The notes: generated from the letters alone by a model not told the origin. A DNA stretch of 64,000 nucleotides from Setoptus koraiensis (GCA_048013815.1 CM106586.1:10416001-10480000); one strand, 5' to 3'; positions 48,897-61,087 are shown, counted from the stretch's first letter. Program-made: numbers and translations.

Positions 48897-51103
48897 GATG
48901 TCTCGCATTTTATTTTTCATCTCCTTTCAGTTGGTGCTCCCATTTCGTAACGATAACAACAGTGGAGATTTCTCATGAACTCAGGAGATTAATCCTCGTT
49001 TTATGGCATTTTCTTGGGTAATAAAAATAGAAAAACCAGTCCATATTCAGAGCTTGTCGATCGGACTGTCTATTTTCTTGTCCAGCTTAGACCCGAGCGA
49101 TGAAAGGGCCTTTGGAACCTTTGGATCTCTCGGCATCTTTCGAACACTGTCTAGACACTTCTTCTCATCGTTTCGCTTGTTTTAAGTTTGTCGATGGTGG
49201 CTTTTCGCTCATCGTCCTTTCAATTATTGCATGTCCCCCATTATTAGCATATGTAGTTCATCATATGAGCTCTGTTTCTCTCCATACCGCACCCGAATCG
49301 ATCTTCATGTGAACAAATCAATCTGGTGTGGAGTTCCGATTTTCCGCAAAATGACCTTATCTCAATAGAGGAGTAGATAGTCCGGTTTCATAACTAACAT
49401 ATCAATGGATATTCATGGATATCCAAATATCAATCGCATTTCTTGTGAAGCTCCTGCCTATTCATTCGTTATTCAGTTACAATCAATAGCGATTGATCTC
49501 ACGATCGAGTAACCAAGCGCATCACGTTCTCGTGACAATCAATGAAAATTCGCGCAGTATTGGTTAGGTTAGTAGCTTTCGAATATGCACGTATGCAATT
49601 TCAAAACTCAGATTGTTTATTCTAAGGATTGTCGTTCGAATAGTTTCCCCGTACTCGCGTAGAGTAGCACTGTGGTGTTTTCATCGTGACGAAATGTTTT
49701 CTAACCTTACAGCCGGGCCTCTGCCAACTATAATTTCTCAATATTGATTTCCCTCGCCAACCTCCAGTTGGAATGTTTCACCCCAGTTCAGACAATGTAA
49801 TCGATTGCAGAAAGCAATAGCAAACTATTATAATACTCATTACCTAAACAGACACTTTCGGGAATCTCTGCTCACATCTGTGATCGTTTGTCATCCAGAA
49901 TTGAGAACTCTATTTCTATGGCATCATTGTCTAGGATCGCTTGACTCCCGATAATTTCTCTATTAAAATGATTACATTTTCTCCATTTGAAAACGGAGAT
50001 AGTTTCTCTGTGATAAAGATTGTGTCACACACGATTGTGTGTTACAACAGAAACTCAGATGATTCTATAGTTGCTCACTATAATAGGATAAAGAGGAGAC
50101 TCAGTGTTTGCCCCGCTTCGAAAAAAAAAAATACACGATGGAGTTCATCTCACTTAATCACGTGACCAGCAGAGTTAAAAAGAAACTTGCAGATCAAAGT
50201 TCTATGATTCAACCATTATTTGTTGTCAATAGTGATATGCTAATGAATGCAAATAAACATACAAAAAGTTTCGGTGCTTCATAAGGTCACCGATAATAGC
50301 GTGATGCTTTAAACACAAACTATAAACTGACTATGTTGCCATTGACGATACTTGAATCATGAATTTTTGATGATCGTAAACAAAATAAACACAAAAACAG
50401 CCTTTCCTGATTCGATATTTCGAAGGTTGCATATTTTATCCTCGAAATCGTATTAGAATAGGAATTTGTCCCAAGTCACTTTCGGACTCATGAAGCAGAG
50501 TAATTCAAATAAAATTGACGCCTGAGTAATATTTTCCGTGTGGGACTACCCACCGAATTGGTAAGTAAATGGTATCACCATGTTTTGTTTTTGGTAAACA
50601 CGATAAATTTATGATTAAATATACGAATGAGGCTGAAAAATTGAACATTCGTTGCGTTCGGGTTGAAACGAAAGAGTATAGGAGACATTTGTAGTTTGAT
50701 TCAGCCTTTCATACGCGATGTGCATACAGGACCGACGCTAGTTGCCCACCAATCTGCCGAGTCGAAATTCTAACCCATCCGCGATTCGGATAATCATTTT
50801 TTTGTTAATACAATTTTCATTGTGCAGATCGAAACAGTTTATACGAGTTCAGTGCAACGTGTTAAGAAGCAACTAAGTTTTCTCATTCATGTATTGTTCC
50901 GGTTTTTCGTTGTAACACGACGACCAGTGAACAGAAGTCGGCGAGAAAAATTGTCACGCTTCAGTGAAGGCACCCTGACCTTAAAATAAATAGGAGATTT
51001 TCGTCAGTCTAGACACTGGCGAAACATATTGCAGAGATAATTGTCGATAGGACTAATTGTAGCTTTTGCAGCCGCCATTTTCGTAACACAAACAGTATCA
51101 AAC
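48897..51103. other. Intergenic between the ABCC remnant and receptor gene C
   Basis: 48.9-50.1 kb: AT-rich, no gene or recognisable repeat. 50106-51103: 5' flank homologous to 44817-45633. An alternative upstream ATG for gene C at 51041 lies here. Confidence 0.6.
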
Positions 51104-53220
51104 ATGATCACGCGAGCGAGATCAATCAATTCTGATAATGCAAAGTACTCAAGTTCGGTTCGACTGCGATCAAGTTCGGAAAATCATTGGAATCAAGTTG
51201 AATTGTCGAGAAGCATCAATAAGTCACCACCGCTAGCCCCTCAGAATCGTGCACAAGCTACAACTACAAACCCACCGACCACCGAATCAGCTTCAAAATG
51301 GTTCAGATTCAATGTGTTCACCATAGGCCACTTTCTGATAGGCTTCTGGAACTTTTCGGTGTGCCCCCACTATTATGATTACAGAAGATACGGTTCTGGG
51401 CGTAGAGTGTATCAAGTTATTGCAGACGAGTCTAAAGTTCTAATAAGTCTTTACAGTCTCATGTTGGTTTATTTAACTTTTTGGCTAGCTCAGACAGCTT
51501 ACAATGGATTTGGAGGTGCGCCCATTGTCTTAGATAATCCTTCTACAAGCGGCTCCTTTCTCTTTCGAATACTGAACTATATTTGGAGCAGTGGGATAAA
51601 ACTTGTCACCTATGATCATTGGCACCGAATGCCTGAATATCACCGTCGACGCATAAATTTATTAGCATTCGGATTCACATTCAACGGGCTCGTTCAGAGA
51701 TTGTTCTGCCTATGGAGATTTCAGCAGCCTTGGTCGAACACTAAGCAAGAAATGCGAGAATTGAGACATTTTTCTCAGTTACATCCACATGGCATCTACA
51801 TTAGACGCAAAGATTATAATCCAGCTCGTTGCATCCGATATATCAATTTTCTATCAAGTCCCAAATTCACTCTCAAGGAATTACTGCAGTATTGTTTCAC
51901 TAAAAAGCCATTGAATGAAAAATTGATTAGACAGTATCCGATTTTGAGCGAGATGACCGAGCGTGAGATATTGAACATAGATCTTATTAGTGGGTCTGTA
52001 TGTTCGTCGAAAATGTTCAGAAGTATAACTCAGGCAACCACCTTTGCAGTAGGCCTATTGTTCTCTTTCCCTTTACTCACATTAGCAACAAACATCTTTA
52101 TAGCAGAGATTCACGGACTCAGGAAATGGAATACCTTCCTAAATATTGTTATCAATATATTGAAGGCGATCAATATATTATTTTTGACTTACGTAAACAC
52201 ACTAACTTTTGCCGACTTTTATCCACTCCTTATTTTCTCGACTGTACTTTACAATAGATTAGTCATTCTTAATCTTAAAATGGCAAATTTCATCCGTGAA
52301 TGCAACCTAAACAATCAAATTAGCATGTGCTGCACCATGATCTTAGAGAAGAAAATCAATAATGCCTCAGTCATATTCGATCTCAACAGAAAAAGAGCAT
52401 TGTCCGAATTCGATCTAGGAAAACGCACATTTGTTTGCCCATCAATTCCCGGCCAAGACAATAGAGAACGCCTAGAATCTCTCGTAGCGATACCCACAGA
52501 AATCAGGAAACAATTCAATAGAGATTGCATCGAATACTTGAATGTTATCCATCAGCTATTGTTTGAATTCAAACAAGCCAAATTGATTGTTGGCGATAGG
52601 ACTGCCTTAGATATATTCATAACATTATGTACCTTGACATGGATAATTAGCTCACTGATTTTATGGGAATTCAAGCGTTCTTTAAGAGACGGACGATTTC
52701 AACCGATCGTGATCTTTCTAGGTTCCTTGACTCTCATATATATGATCAACATCTTCGTTCAAGTTCTTTTCCCGGCGCTTGTCTCTAACCAGGTAAGCAG
52801 CTCTTCAAGATCCATCCCTGTTTATTAGAAATTTTATTTTTTTTCTGATTATTTTCTACGTATTTTAAAATTACGACGATTTTATTCATACTTGGAAGTT
52901 TAAACAAGTAAATCGAAAGCTGTTACTTGTATTGGCCCAGCAGCGCCTATTGGATCGTAGGAATACCAACGCGATCATGGAAACTTGTCGCCATTTGCAA
53001 ACAAAATCTGAGATATCAATGATATTGTTTCGAACAATTCCCTTGACCTATGACCATTTTCTCACTGTAAGTAACAGTATGAACTGATGTTTCTCTACTT
53101 CATTCTTGGCAGTTCAGTCGAATCATTTTCCCTTACATCTTTTTCTCTGTTTAGGTGTTTGTTTGGCTCACGACGGCAGTCTATACATTCATGCAATTTA
53201 CACAAATTGACTTTGGTTAA
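51104..53220 (+). CDS. Gustatory-receptor-family gene C (three exons)
   Basis: Exons 51104-52792, 52920-53066 and 53155-53220, introns of 127 and 88 bp, all phase 0; 633 residues. The last exon product is identical to that of gene B, and the middle exon (LLLVLAQQRLLDRRN...LTYDHFLT) nearly so. The introns are also similar, so B and C separated recently compared with A. Start choice: an in-frame ATG at 51041 would add 21 residues (a hydrophobic, signal-like stretch), but gene B has a stop in the corresponding place and starts at the ATG equivalent to 51104. Features and role as for gene B. The intact ABCC transporter follows 1.8 kb downstream. Confidence 0.85.
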
Positions 53221-53741
53221 GGAGGACCCATCCGTATAGAGGCAACAACTATTATACCGAAACACTGTGCTGGACAGCAGATTCGAGATCAAGACTGACT
53301 ACAAAATATAACATACACCTTAAAGAACAGACTGTATTTCGACATGAAAGTCCCAAGATAGAGAGTTTTCTTTGCAATATTCATCATTCGTAATCAATAG
53401 CTGAAAGATTAACCGCCTGTGATTTCAAAGCAGTCGATGATTTGATATGATCTAAAATTAGCGATTCTAGTGATAGGGAAATCAGGCGGAATAAGGAAGA
53501 TGATTTAACAGAGCCATTGTGTTGTTGACCTTCATCGGAAGCAAGTGCGAAACTTGATCCTGCTGCTGTATAATGGTTGACATTCCCATTAGCTCGAGAG
53601 ATACATGACAATTCCAAGTTATTTCAAAGGTTATTGGATTCGTGCCGTGCCGATCTGACAAGATTGCCAATGTCAAGTATTCAACTGCTTGGAGAGGTGA
53701 GTTAATTTTTCTATGCGTGAAAACGGCGTATCAATAACATA

Positions 53742-53925
53742 GGATTCGAGTTTTTTTCTGCAATCTTTCAACCATAAACAACGGCAGAGACTGATTTATT
53801 CTCGACACTAGGGTCGGTCAGCGCCAGAAAAGCCATAGAACCTCGCACGCACATCTTCATGGAAAGCCGTCTCACCAACTTGTTGGCTACATTCAGGCTT
53901 TTATTCGCAATAAAGGCTACTTTAG
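53742..53925 (+). pseudogene. Broken copy 1 of the ABCC gene 5' end
   Basis: 'gattcgagttttttt', then 'actgatttattctcgacact', then sequence matching the first codons of the ABCC gene (cttcatggaaagccgtctca, caacttgttggctac). The equivalent of the first ATG reads ACG. It loses similarity after about 20 codons. Confidence 0.8.
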
Positions 53926-54649
53926 GCCACTTTGAGCTACTTTAGTCACGGGCTTCAATTGAAAAAGTCAATAGCCATTTGAGGCTCCCATTCGGATGAA
54001 TAGAGGTTCAAACCATTTAGAACCACACTATTGTCAAGGCAGTAACTATTCGGAAGATTCAAAAACGCTGAGCTCAACTTCGGATGCAAGATCAAGCGTG
54101 ACTAGGAAATACAACGTCTACCCAATAAAATCACGATCAACAGATCACGTCTAGACACATGAGACTAGGCTAAGACTATGAGTTTTCAATGATACATTGA
54201 CAATCCACAATTAATGGCTCAGTAATTAACCGTCAGTGACTGCAATGGTCGGTATACTCTAAAACAAGCAATTCTAATGGCAGTTGAGTTTGGCGGAAAG
54301 GTATTCACGAATCGGATGGTTGTCATGGGTTATATATAGGAGAGATTATTAATCTTGCTCTGCATACGAGATTTGCAAGACTTAATCCCACTTCTCAATT
54401 GCTCGGGAGATCGCTTTACTTTAATTATAACTCCAGATAGCTGTGAGGGTTATTTCAGGTAAAGCTCCAGTGTGATTAGATTGGCAATGTCAATTCGACG
54501 CCTGGAGAGGTAAAAAATAATAAAACAAAAATCTATGTCAATTACGAACACGACCCAACAGATTTGTACGAGCATGTTAATTGTTCACAGATATGAGGAT
54601 GAGTCCGTAGTTGTCATTTTTCTGTGTGACAACGACGCAGCGACAGCAC

Positions 54650-54808
54650 AGGATTCGAGTTTTTTTTTTTGCAATCTTTCAATCAAAAACAACGGCAGAG
54701 ACTGATTTATTCTCGACACTAGGGTCCGTCAGCGCCAGAAAAGTGATAGAACCCTGCATGTACAACTTGATGGAAGGCAATCTTGCCCTGGTGAATCAAT
54801 ATTACCAC
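54650..54808 (+). pseudogene. Broken copy 2 of the ABCC gene 5' end
   Basis: The same leader (ggattcgagttttttt and actgatttattctcgacact) followed by catgtacaacttgatggaag, equivalent to the ABCC start. The frame ends after about 23 codons. Confidence 0.8.
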
Positions 54809-55041
54809 ACAATTTTACGTCGATCATAAGCATGACACAACGGATTTATGCGAGTATGTTAAATTTTCATGTTCAAATATAAGGATGAGTGCGTAATTGT
54901 CATTTTTCAATCTCTGGAAAAGACGAAGCGACAACACCCGAATCCGAGTTCTTTTTTATTTTTCGAACTTAAACAGCGGTAGAATATGATTAACTCTCGA
55001 CTCTAGGATACTTCAGAACTAGAAAATCTACAGAATCTAGC

Positions 55042-58000
55042 ATGCACAGCTTCATGGAAAGTAGTCTCGCCAACTTGTTGGCTGCATTTTTATGTGCAAT
55101 CAAATTGCTAGGGACCATCAACTATACGTATTGTTTCGACCCGTCAGATTATTTCGGTGATACATATTTTGCGAAATTAGCATGCGTTCAGTTGATTTGC
55201 CTCCTTTTATTGACACTCACTTATTACTATGGAAGAAGACGTGGCCGCATCAATCCCAGCAAATCAGTATGCTTTTTTCTAATTGCATCAATTGTTTGCG
55301 GACTACCAGATTTGTATGGGACAATTTTTTCTACGGACGAAATGGTGAATGATGGCACTTATGCATATACGAAGAAAATCCTGACAATTTCGTATTATCC
55401 GATTGTTCTGGCACTAGTGACGCTCGATTACACGGGAAATAACGGGGAGACGCACAAATTTTATCCGCCATCTTCATCATCAAAAGAGCTGCAAGAATGT
55501 CCGGAGGTGAGCGCGAATTTCTTCTCGCGAATAACATACTTTTGGTTCACCTCTTTCATTATAAAAGGATATCGGAGCCCAATAACTGAGTCCGATCTGT
55601 GGAGAATAAAAGAGAAACACAAGGCACAAGCGATGGCGAGTAAATTCGAACAGATTTGGACATCGAGAGAACACGGCAAAAAGACTTTTCTATCAAGCGA
55701 CGGTAGCACGAAATATCAAAATCATTTGGCTCTCGCCATTTCTAAAATGTTTCGAAGGCAATTCGCAACTTCTTTCATCTTAAGAATCTTGTTCGATTCT
55801 CTGTCCTTCACATCGCCAATGATTTTGAAAGAATTGCTAAAATATCTAGACGACGAAAGCGACAATAACAAGTGGTACGGATACTTGCTTGCAGTTGGAT
55901 TTTTCGGTGCACCGACAGTGCAATCGATAGTAAATTGCGCTTATATCAACACAGTGCAATTGATGAGTCTACATATCAGATCGATGATCATGGGCGCCGT
56001 GTACAGGAAGTCATTGCTTTTGGGGAATAGTTGCAAACAAGCTACCACAACAGGTGAAATCGTCAATTTGATGGCCGTCGATTCGCAACGAATCATGGAT
56101 TCTGTTTTGAATGTAACTCAGCTGGTATCGTTTCCGCTACAGATTGCAACTGCGATAGTACTATTGTACCATGAATTGAGCTGGGCAGTTTTTGGTGGTG
56201 TTGCCTGCCTGCTATTAATGCTGCCATGCAATATTTATATAAGCAAACAAATGAAAAAAACCCAGAGTTTCGTTATGAAAATCAAAGATGAGCGCATAAA
56301 ACGAATAAATGAATTCTTGATGGGTATCAAAGTTATAAAACTGTCGGCTTGGGAAAAATCAATCATGGACACAGTGATTGGATATCGCCGGAAAGAATTG
56401 GTATATCTCAGACGAATATTGGTCTGGGAGGCTGTTACAAATTTCGTTTGGAACTGTAATCCATTCTTGGTTGCACTTGGCTCGTTTGCATTATATGTGT
56501 TCAGTGATGTGTCTGGTCATGTGCTCACCGCTGAGAAGGCCTTTGTCTCAATAGCTTTGTTCAATTTGCTAAGGATGCCGATAACAATGTTGCCTGATTT
56601 TATAGCCAACATCATTATGGCATCAGTATCAGTTAATCGTCTGAGCAAGTTTCTCAATAACAACGAATTGGTGACATATGTCACCCGTGAAGAGAGTGAT
56701 TATGCAATCAATATAGAAAATGCCAGCTCCTCCTGGACGGATGGCGTCGAAGACAAAAAAATAGGCCTGCAGCCAGTATTGAAAGATATAAACTTGCGCG
56801 TATCTAAGGGATCTTTTGTAGCCATCGTTGGACAAGTCGCGAGCGGAAAGAGCTCACTTCTTTGTTCGATATTGGGCGAAATGCACCCGATCAGAGGCAA
56901 GTTCAGTATCTGCAAATCGCTCACATTGGCCTATGTGCCTCAGCAATCGTGGATACAAAATATGACCGTGAGAGATAACATTTTATTTGGTGCACAATAC
57001 AACGAAAAAAAGTATAAGAGCGTGATTTCAGCCTGCTGTTTAGAGGCCGACATGATGTCGTTGCCCCAGGGCGATTTGACGGAAATCGGCGAAAAAGGCA
57101 CCAACTTATCTGGTGGCCAGAAGCAACGAGTCAGCTTGGCGAGAGCTTGCTATTTCGATGCCGATATTTATCTGCTGGATGATCCCCTGAGCGCTGTAGA
57201 TTCTCAAGTGGCACGAAATCTGTATGACAATGTTTTGAGTTCGACGAGTGGCTTGCTGAAAGACAAAACTAGAATTGTGGCCACCAACAACCTGTTCATG
57301 TTGCCTTATACCGATCAAATTGAGGTGCTCAGAGAGGGTAAAATCATTCAATCAGGCAATTATTGGAAGCTGATGGAAACAACAAACGGTGATGGATACT
57401 TCAATAAATTAATGAAGCTACATTCAGATGTGACAAACGGAGAGAATCTAGACGTGTCAGATGTGGTGAAAGATCAGCAGACGCCCGTTGAGCAGCAAAA
57501 AATAGTTCAAACATTAAATGAACTGAAGATCTATAGTGAGAATGGCGCAAAAAAGCAGGGCCAACTCACTCAATTGGAGAGCCTCGAGACAGGAGGAGTG
57601 AAGTTTAGCACCTTTTCCAAATATTTTAAAGCGGCTTCCGCTCTCTGGACAGCAATAGTTTTCGTCTCGTTTGCATCCTCATCTACTCTCGCCGTTGCAG
57701 GGAACTTCTGGCTGTCTCTATGGACATCAGACTCTAATGATCCCTCTACCTCAACCGATTCTGACCTCAAAATGACGCGAATAGCAATTTACGGATTTCT
57801 GGGAGGCTTACAATGTCTCTTCGTTTTGTCAGGCTCGCTCGCCCTTGCCTTAGGTTCGATACGAGCCGCAACAAGTTTTCACAACACGCTCCTGGACAGA
57901 GTTATGCATTCTCCGATGGAGTTTTTCGACACAACTCCTGTTGGAAGAATTGTCAATCGTTTCGCAAAAGACATCGACGTAATCGATTCGAGGTTGCCAA

Positions 58001-59358
58001 GCTGCTCAAGGAGGTGTCTTAATTTTTTTATTCAAGTAATAAGCACAATGGTGGTGATATGCATATCGTTTCCGTCATTCATACTCTTGGTCATTCCTTT
58101 GACAATTGTTTATTTGCTACTACAAAATGTGTTCAAAGTCACAACGAGACAATTGAAACGTATGGAGAGCATAAGTCGATCACCCATTTATTCGAGTTTC
58201 AGTGAAACATTGACCGGATCGAGTGTTATAAAAGCTTTCGGTTGCCAGAGTAGATTCATTGAGCAAAACAATAACCTGGTGAACAAAAATCAATCCTGCT
58301 TCTATCCATTTAACGTAGCGAATCGCTGGCTGACCATCGTGGTCGAATTGCTTGGTAATATTATCACGACATCGACAGTCTTGTTCTCCGTTTACAATCG
58401 GGGCTCGCTGAGTGCCGGTGTTGCCGGATTCACCATATCATACGCAATGGCAACAACTCAAGTCTTGGGCTGGTTTATCAGACAGATGACAGAGCTAGAG
58501 ACGAATATTGTCAGTGTCGAGCGTATAATGGAATACATAAACAACAAACTCGAAGATCTATGGTACAAAAATGAGCTCAAGACACCCATTGATTGGCCTA
58601 ACACTGGACAGATACAATTCAAACAGTACACTACCCGCTACAGAGAGCATACTGATGCTGTCTTACATGATCTGGATTTTTCCATTCGTGCCGCTGAAAA
58701 AGTTGCCATTGTCGGCAGGACAGGCTCAGGCAAATCAAGTCTGTCGTTGGCGTTATTTCGAATTCTAGAGGCCTCACCATCGACCAACGGAAATGTCGGA
58801 CAGATACTCATCGACGATGTCGATATAGCTCGGCTTGGCTTGCACAATCTCAGATCCAGATTGACCATTATTCCTCAAGATCCTGTACTGTTCTCGGGCA
58901 CACTCAGATTTAATTTGGATCCACTACAACTGTATACAGATGAGCAGATATATCGGTCACTCGATCTGGCTCATCTCCGAAAGCATATTGTCGATTTTAA
59001 AGACGGACTCGACGGCAGAGTTAGCGAGTATGGAGAAAATTTCAGCGTTGGCCAAAAACAATTGATTTGCTTGGCCAGAGCAATACTACGGAAAAGCCGC
59101 ATTCTCGTCTTGGACGAAGCCACTGCTGCCGTGGACATAGAAACGGATTCATTGATACAACAGACAATACGGAAGCAGTTCAATGATTGCACCGTCATAA
59201 CGATTGCTCATCGCTTGAACACAATATTGGATTCTGACAGAGTGATGGTTTTGAATTGTGGAAAAATTGAAGAATTTGAAAATTCTCAAATACTGATGCA
59301 AAACAAAGGCTCGACTTTTTACAAAATGGTAGAAGCAGCCAGTATAAAGATAGATTAG
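55042..59358 (+). CDS. ABCC (MRP-type) full ABC transporter, intronless
   Basis: 1438 residues, one exon. Order: four N-terminal hydrophobic segments (residues 1-130, a shortened TMD0), linker with SANFFSRITYFWFTSFI, TMD1 about 235-530, NBD1, TMD2 about 855-1150, NBD2. NBD1 has GQVASGKSS (Lys603), LSGGQ 689-693 and LLDDPLSAVD; Asp714 stands where a catalytic Glu is usual, as in MRPs, making this site degenerate. NBD2 has GRTGSGKSS (Lys1231), FSVGQ 1334-1338 and [11 protein letters not shown] with Glu1359, so it should hydrolyse ATP. Human MRP1 is about 1530 residues; the shortfall is mostly N-terminal. Family role: export of organic anions, glutathione conjugates and xenobiotics across the plasma membrane. 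It follows receptor gene C in the duplicated unit; its NBD2 is the intact twin of the remnant at 48378. Confidence 0.95.
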   Translation: MHSFMESSLANLLAAFLCAIKLLGTINYTYCFDPSDYFGDTYFAKLACVQLICLLLLTLTYYYGRRRGRINPSKSVCFFLIASIVCGLPDLYGTIFSTDEMVNDGTYAYTKKILTISYYPIVLALVTLDYTGNNGETHKFYPPSSSSKELQECPEVSANFFSRITYFWFTSFIIKGYRSPITESDLWRIKEKHKAQAMASKFEQIWTSREHGKKTFLSSDGSTKYQNHLALAISKMFRRQFATSFILRILFDSLSFTSPMILKELLKYLDDESDNNKWYGYLLAVGFFGAPTVQSIVNCAYINTVQLMSLHIRSMIMGAVYRKSLLLGNSCKQATTTGEIVNLMAVDSQRIMDSVLNVTQLVSFPLQIATAIVLLYHELSWAVFGGVACLLLMLPCNIYISKQMKKTQSFVMKIKDERIKRINEFLMGIKVIKLSAWEKSIMDTVIGYRRKELVYLRRILVWEAVTNFVWNCNPFLVALGSFALYVFSDVSGHVLTAEKAFVSIALFNLLRMPITMLPDFIANIIMASVSVNRLSKFLNNNELVTYVTREESDYAINIENASSSWTDGVEDKKIGLQPVLKDINLRVSKGSFVAIVGQVASGKSSLLCSILGEMHPIRGKFSICKSLTLAYVPQQSWIQNMTVRDNILFGAQYNEKKYKSVISACCLEADMMSLPQGDLTEIGEKGTNLSGGQKQRVSLARACYFDADIYLLDDPLSAVDSQVARNLYDNVLSSTSGLLKDKTRIVATNNLFMLPYTDQIEVLREGKIIQSGNYWKLMETTNGDGYFNKLMKLHSDVTNGENLDVSDVVKDQQTPVEQQKIVQTLNELKIYSENGAKKQGQLTQLESLETGGVKFSTFSKYFKAASALWTAIVFVSFASSSTLAVAGNFWLSLWTSDSNDPSTSTDSDLKMTRIAIYGFLGGLQCLFVLSGSLALALGSIRAATSFHNTLLDRVMHSPMEFFDTTPVGRIVNRFAKDIDVIDSRLPSCSRRCLNFFIQVISTMVVICISFPSFILLVIPLTIVYLLLQNVFKVTTRQLKRMESISRSPIYSSFSETLTGSSVIKAFGCQSRFIEQNNNLVNKNQSCFYPFNVANRWLTIVVELLGNIITTSTVLFSVYNRGSLSAGVAGFTISYAMATTQVLGWFIRQMTELETNIVSVERIMEYINNKLEDLWYKNELKTPIDWPNTGQIQFKQYTTRYREHTDAVLHDLDFSIRAAEKVAIVGRTGSGKSSLSLALFRILEASPSTNGNVGQILIDDVDIARLGLHNLRSRLTIIPQDPVLFSGTLRFNLDPLQLYTDEQIYRSLDLAHLRKHIVDFKDGLDGRVSEYGENFSVGQKQLICLARAILRKSRILVLDEATAAVDIETDSLIQQTIRKQFNDCTVITIAHRLNTILDSDRVMVLNCGKIEEFENSQILMQNKGSTFYKMVEAASIKID

Positions 59359-59968
59359 AAGATGTCTCACATTTTATTTTTCATCTTATTCTGGTAGAAT
59401 CCCTCATTTCGTGCCGGGGATTTGTAATCCAAAATTAAGCTCCTTTAGAAACATTCACTCTCGTTTAACTGCTTCACTGCGTTTCCTTCGTTCTCTAAAA
59501 GATGTCCAAATTTGACACATAAAGACCTCAAGTTGGAGACCCAAGCGTCGCACTATGTTCTGAGTTGACTTGTGTGATTTAGACCTACCAACATGACAAT
59601 CAAAACAGAATCACCGAGGTGCTTCATGATTTCTTCATATCACAATGCATAATGGCGAACAGAAGCACATTTCACATAAAGTCGACCAACGATCCAGATA
59701 TTCATCTGCATTGAGCGGGTTCATTTCTTCGGCAGATAGCATGGAAGCAATTTACAGATAGCATCACCGTAAACAATCTTGAATTTCTTCGAATAGAAAG
59801 AAATTATCTCCGGGAAAAAATGATACTCGCCATTTCCACGAAATGTTAGATGCTGCCAGTATTAACAGGGTAACCTAAGTATTATAAAATCCCAGATTTT
59901 TTTCTAATGGGTCGTTAGTAACCCGATCTCTTCGTCAACTAAAGTGAATTGCAGTGGTCCCCTGCTCC
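59359..59968. other. Intergenic between convergent ABCC and protease genes
   Basis: The first 50 bp match the flank of the ABCC remnant (agaagatgtctc, attttatttttcatct). No gene is seen. A minus-strand donor-like string (ag|gtgagg) overlaps the protease stop, so one more short protease exon in this stretch cannot be excluded. Confidence 0.5.
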
Positions 59969-61087
59969 TCACCTCCCTGTCCCACCGGATCGTTTGTCCA
60001 TGACTGATTGAGCCCAGTCGGTGAGTCCGGTCATCTTCACGTACAAAGACTTGGTTTGAGTGCAAGGAGATTTTCCCGAAGTTATTACGCCGTAAACTTC
60101 CCAATGTCCACTCCTGACATACAAAGCGGGCCCGCCTGAATCACCGTAACAAGTCCCCGAAGCTAGAGATCCGTCCGTTGGCGCGAGCGAGCAAAAATTA
60201 TATTTTTCGTTGTATGCTGAAAACTCCTCTTTACATCTTTCATCGGAGCTGATTGTCACAAAGGCAGCTTTGGGTGTCGGCGTTTCGATGAACTTATTTC
60301 CATTGTGATAACCAATGACACCCCAACCAACTATAGTGACATTGGGGCCCGGCATGACATAACTCTGCTCGCCAGCCCGCTTTTTCGGCAAACAAACTGG
60401 TTGAACAAAATCAGTCCATTCCAGAGGCTCGTCCAGTGTGATTATTGCCACATCAACGTTAGGATGAAAATCGACATGTTTCATCTTTCTTATTTGCTCT
60501 GTCTTGGGTTTTGTTTTTATATTATGTACTCCAGCAACTATTGCCGTCGCAATACGGTCTTTATTAGTTATCACGGGGACCAAACAGTGAGCTGCGGTCA
60601 GTATAAACTGCTTATGAATTATGCTCCCATCGCATGGCTTTGTGCCTCCAACATCAATACCTTCACTATAGAAGATAGTTAAATGAACTAACCAGGGAAA
60701 TTCCCAGTCCAACGTATCGTTACCTCGGATAATTCTATTCACGGGTTTTCTCTCAATATTCGGGTTCCAATAGTCGGAATAAACATTGGGATATACCCCA
60801 CAGTCATCCTTGTTTGTGCGTTTCTTTGGTTTTTGTTTGTCTCTTTTGGGTACTGAGCTCTTTTTTTTCGTTGGTAGCACTTTTCTCATTCTCTTCATCG
60901 GCATACTTCTTTCTCCACCCAAAGATGGTTCACTATATCTGTGATAACCATATTTTTCACTATCTAGATATTCCACTGCATCTTCTGTCACCTGCTCTAC
61001 GTCTACTGATGTCAGAGCTGCCAGAATCACACTGGCTACAAAATAAATATGTAACTGCACGGATCTTTTCATCATATTTCCCTTCAC
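59969..61087 (-). CDS. Secreted chymotrypsin-fold (S1) serine protease
   Basis: 372 residues. Signal peptide about 8-28, then a basic pro-region (KKKSSVPKRDKQKPKKRTNK), then the S1 domain from Ile119: activation would cut Arg118|IIRG in place of the usual IVGG. Triad: His167 (TAAHC), Asp212 (DVAII) and Ser317 (GDSGGP). Six residues before the active serine, where trypsins have Asp189, there is Gly311, so a trypsin-like preference for Arg/Lys is unlikely. Elastase- or chymotrypsin-like cleavage is more plausible. Position 215 is Ser, not the usual Trp (VITSGK). Likely extracellular zymogen in digestion, immunity or cuticle processing; the context gives no choice. It is transcribed against the flanking ABCC genes. 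The end may be extended by an unseen exon (see 59359-59968). Confidence 0.93.
   Translation of the reverse strand: MKGNMMKRSVQLHIYFVASVILAALTSVDVEQVTEDAVEYLDSEKYGYHRYSEPSLGGERSMPMKRMRKVLPTKKKSSVPKRDKQKPKKRTNKDDCGVYPNVYSDYWNPNIERKPVNRIIRGNDTLDWEFPWLVHLTIFYSEGIDVGGTKPCDGSIIHKQFILTAAHCLVPVITNKDRIATAIVAGVHNIKTKPKTEQIRKMKHVDFHPNVDVAIITLDEPLEWTDFVQPVCLPKKRAGEQSYVMPGPNVTIVGWGVIGYHNGNKFIETPTPKAAFVTISSDERCKEEFSAYNEKYNFCSLAPTDGSLASGTCYGDSGGPALYVRSGHWEVYGVITSGKSPCTQTKSLYVKMTGLTDWAQSVMDKRSGGTGR

Larger units (their letters stand above)
53221..55041. other. Spacer built of internal duplications, upstream of the intact ABCC gene
   Basis: It contains two further copies of the kind of segment seen at 47.9-48.3 kb, two broken copies of the ABCC gene's first codons (below), and a tandem duplication in which 54548-54808 corresponds to 54831-55095 at an offset of about 285 bp. 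Confidence 0.75.

Noticed and set aside
51041-51103. Upstream start for receptor gene C, adding 21 hydrophobic residues
   Set aside because: The duplicate gene B has a stop in the same region and begins at the ATG equivalent to 51104; kept only as an alternative.
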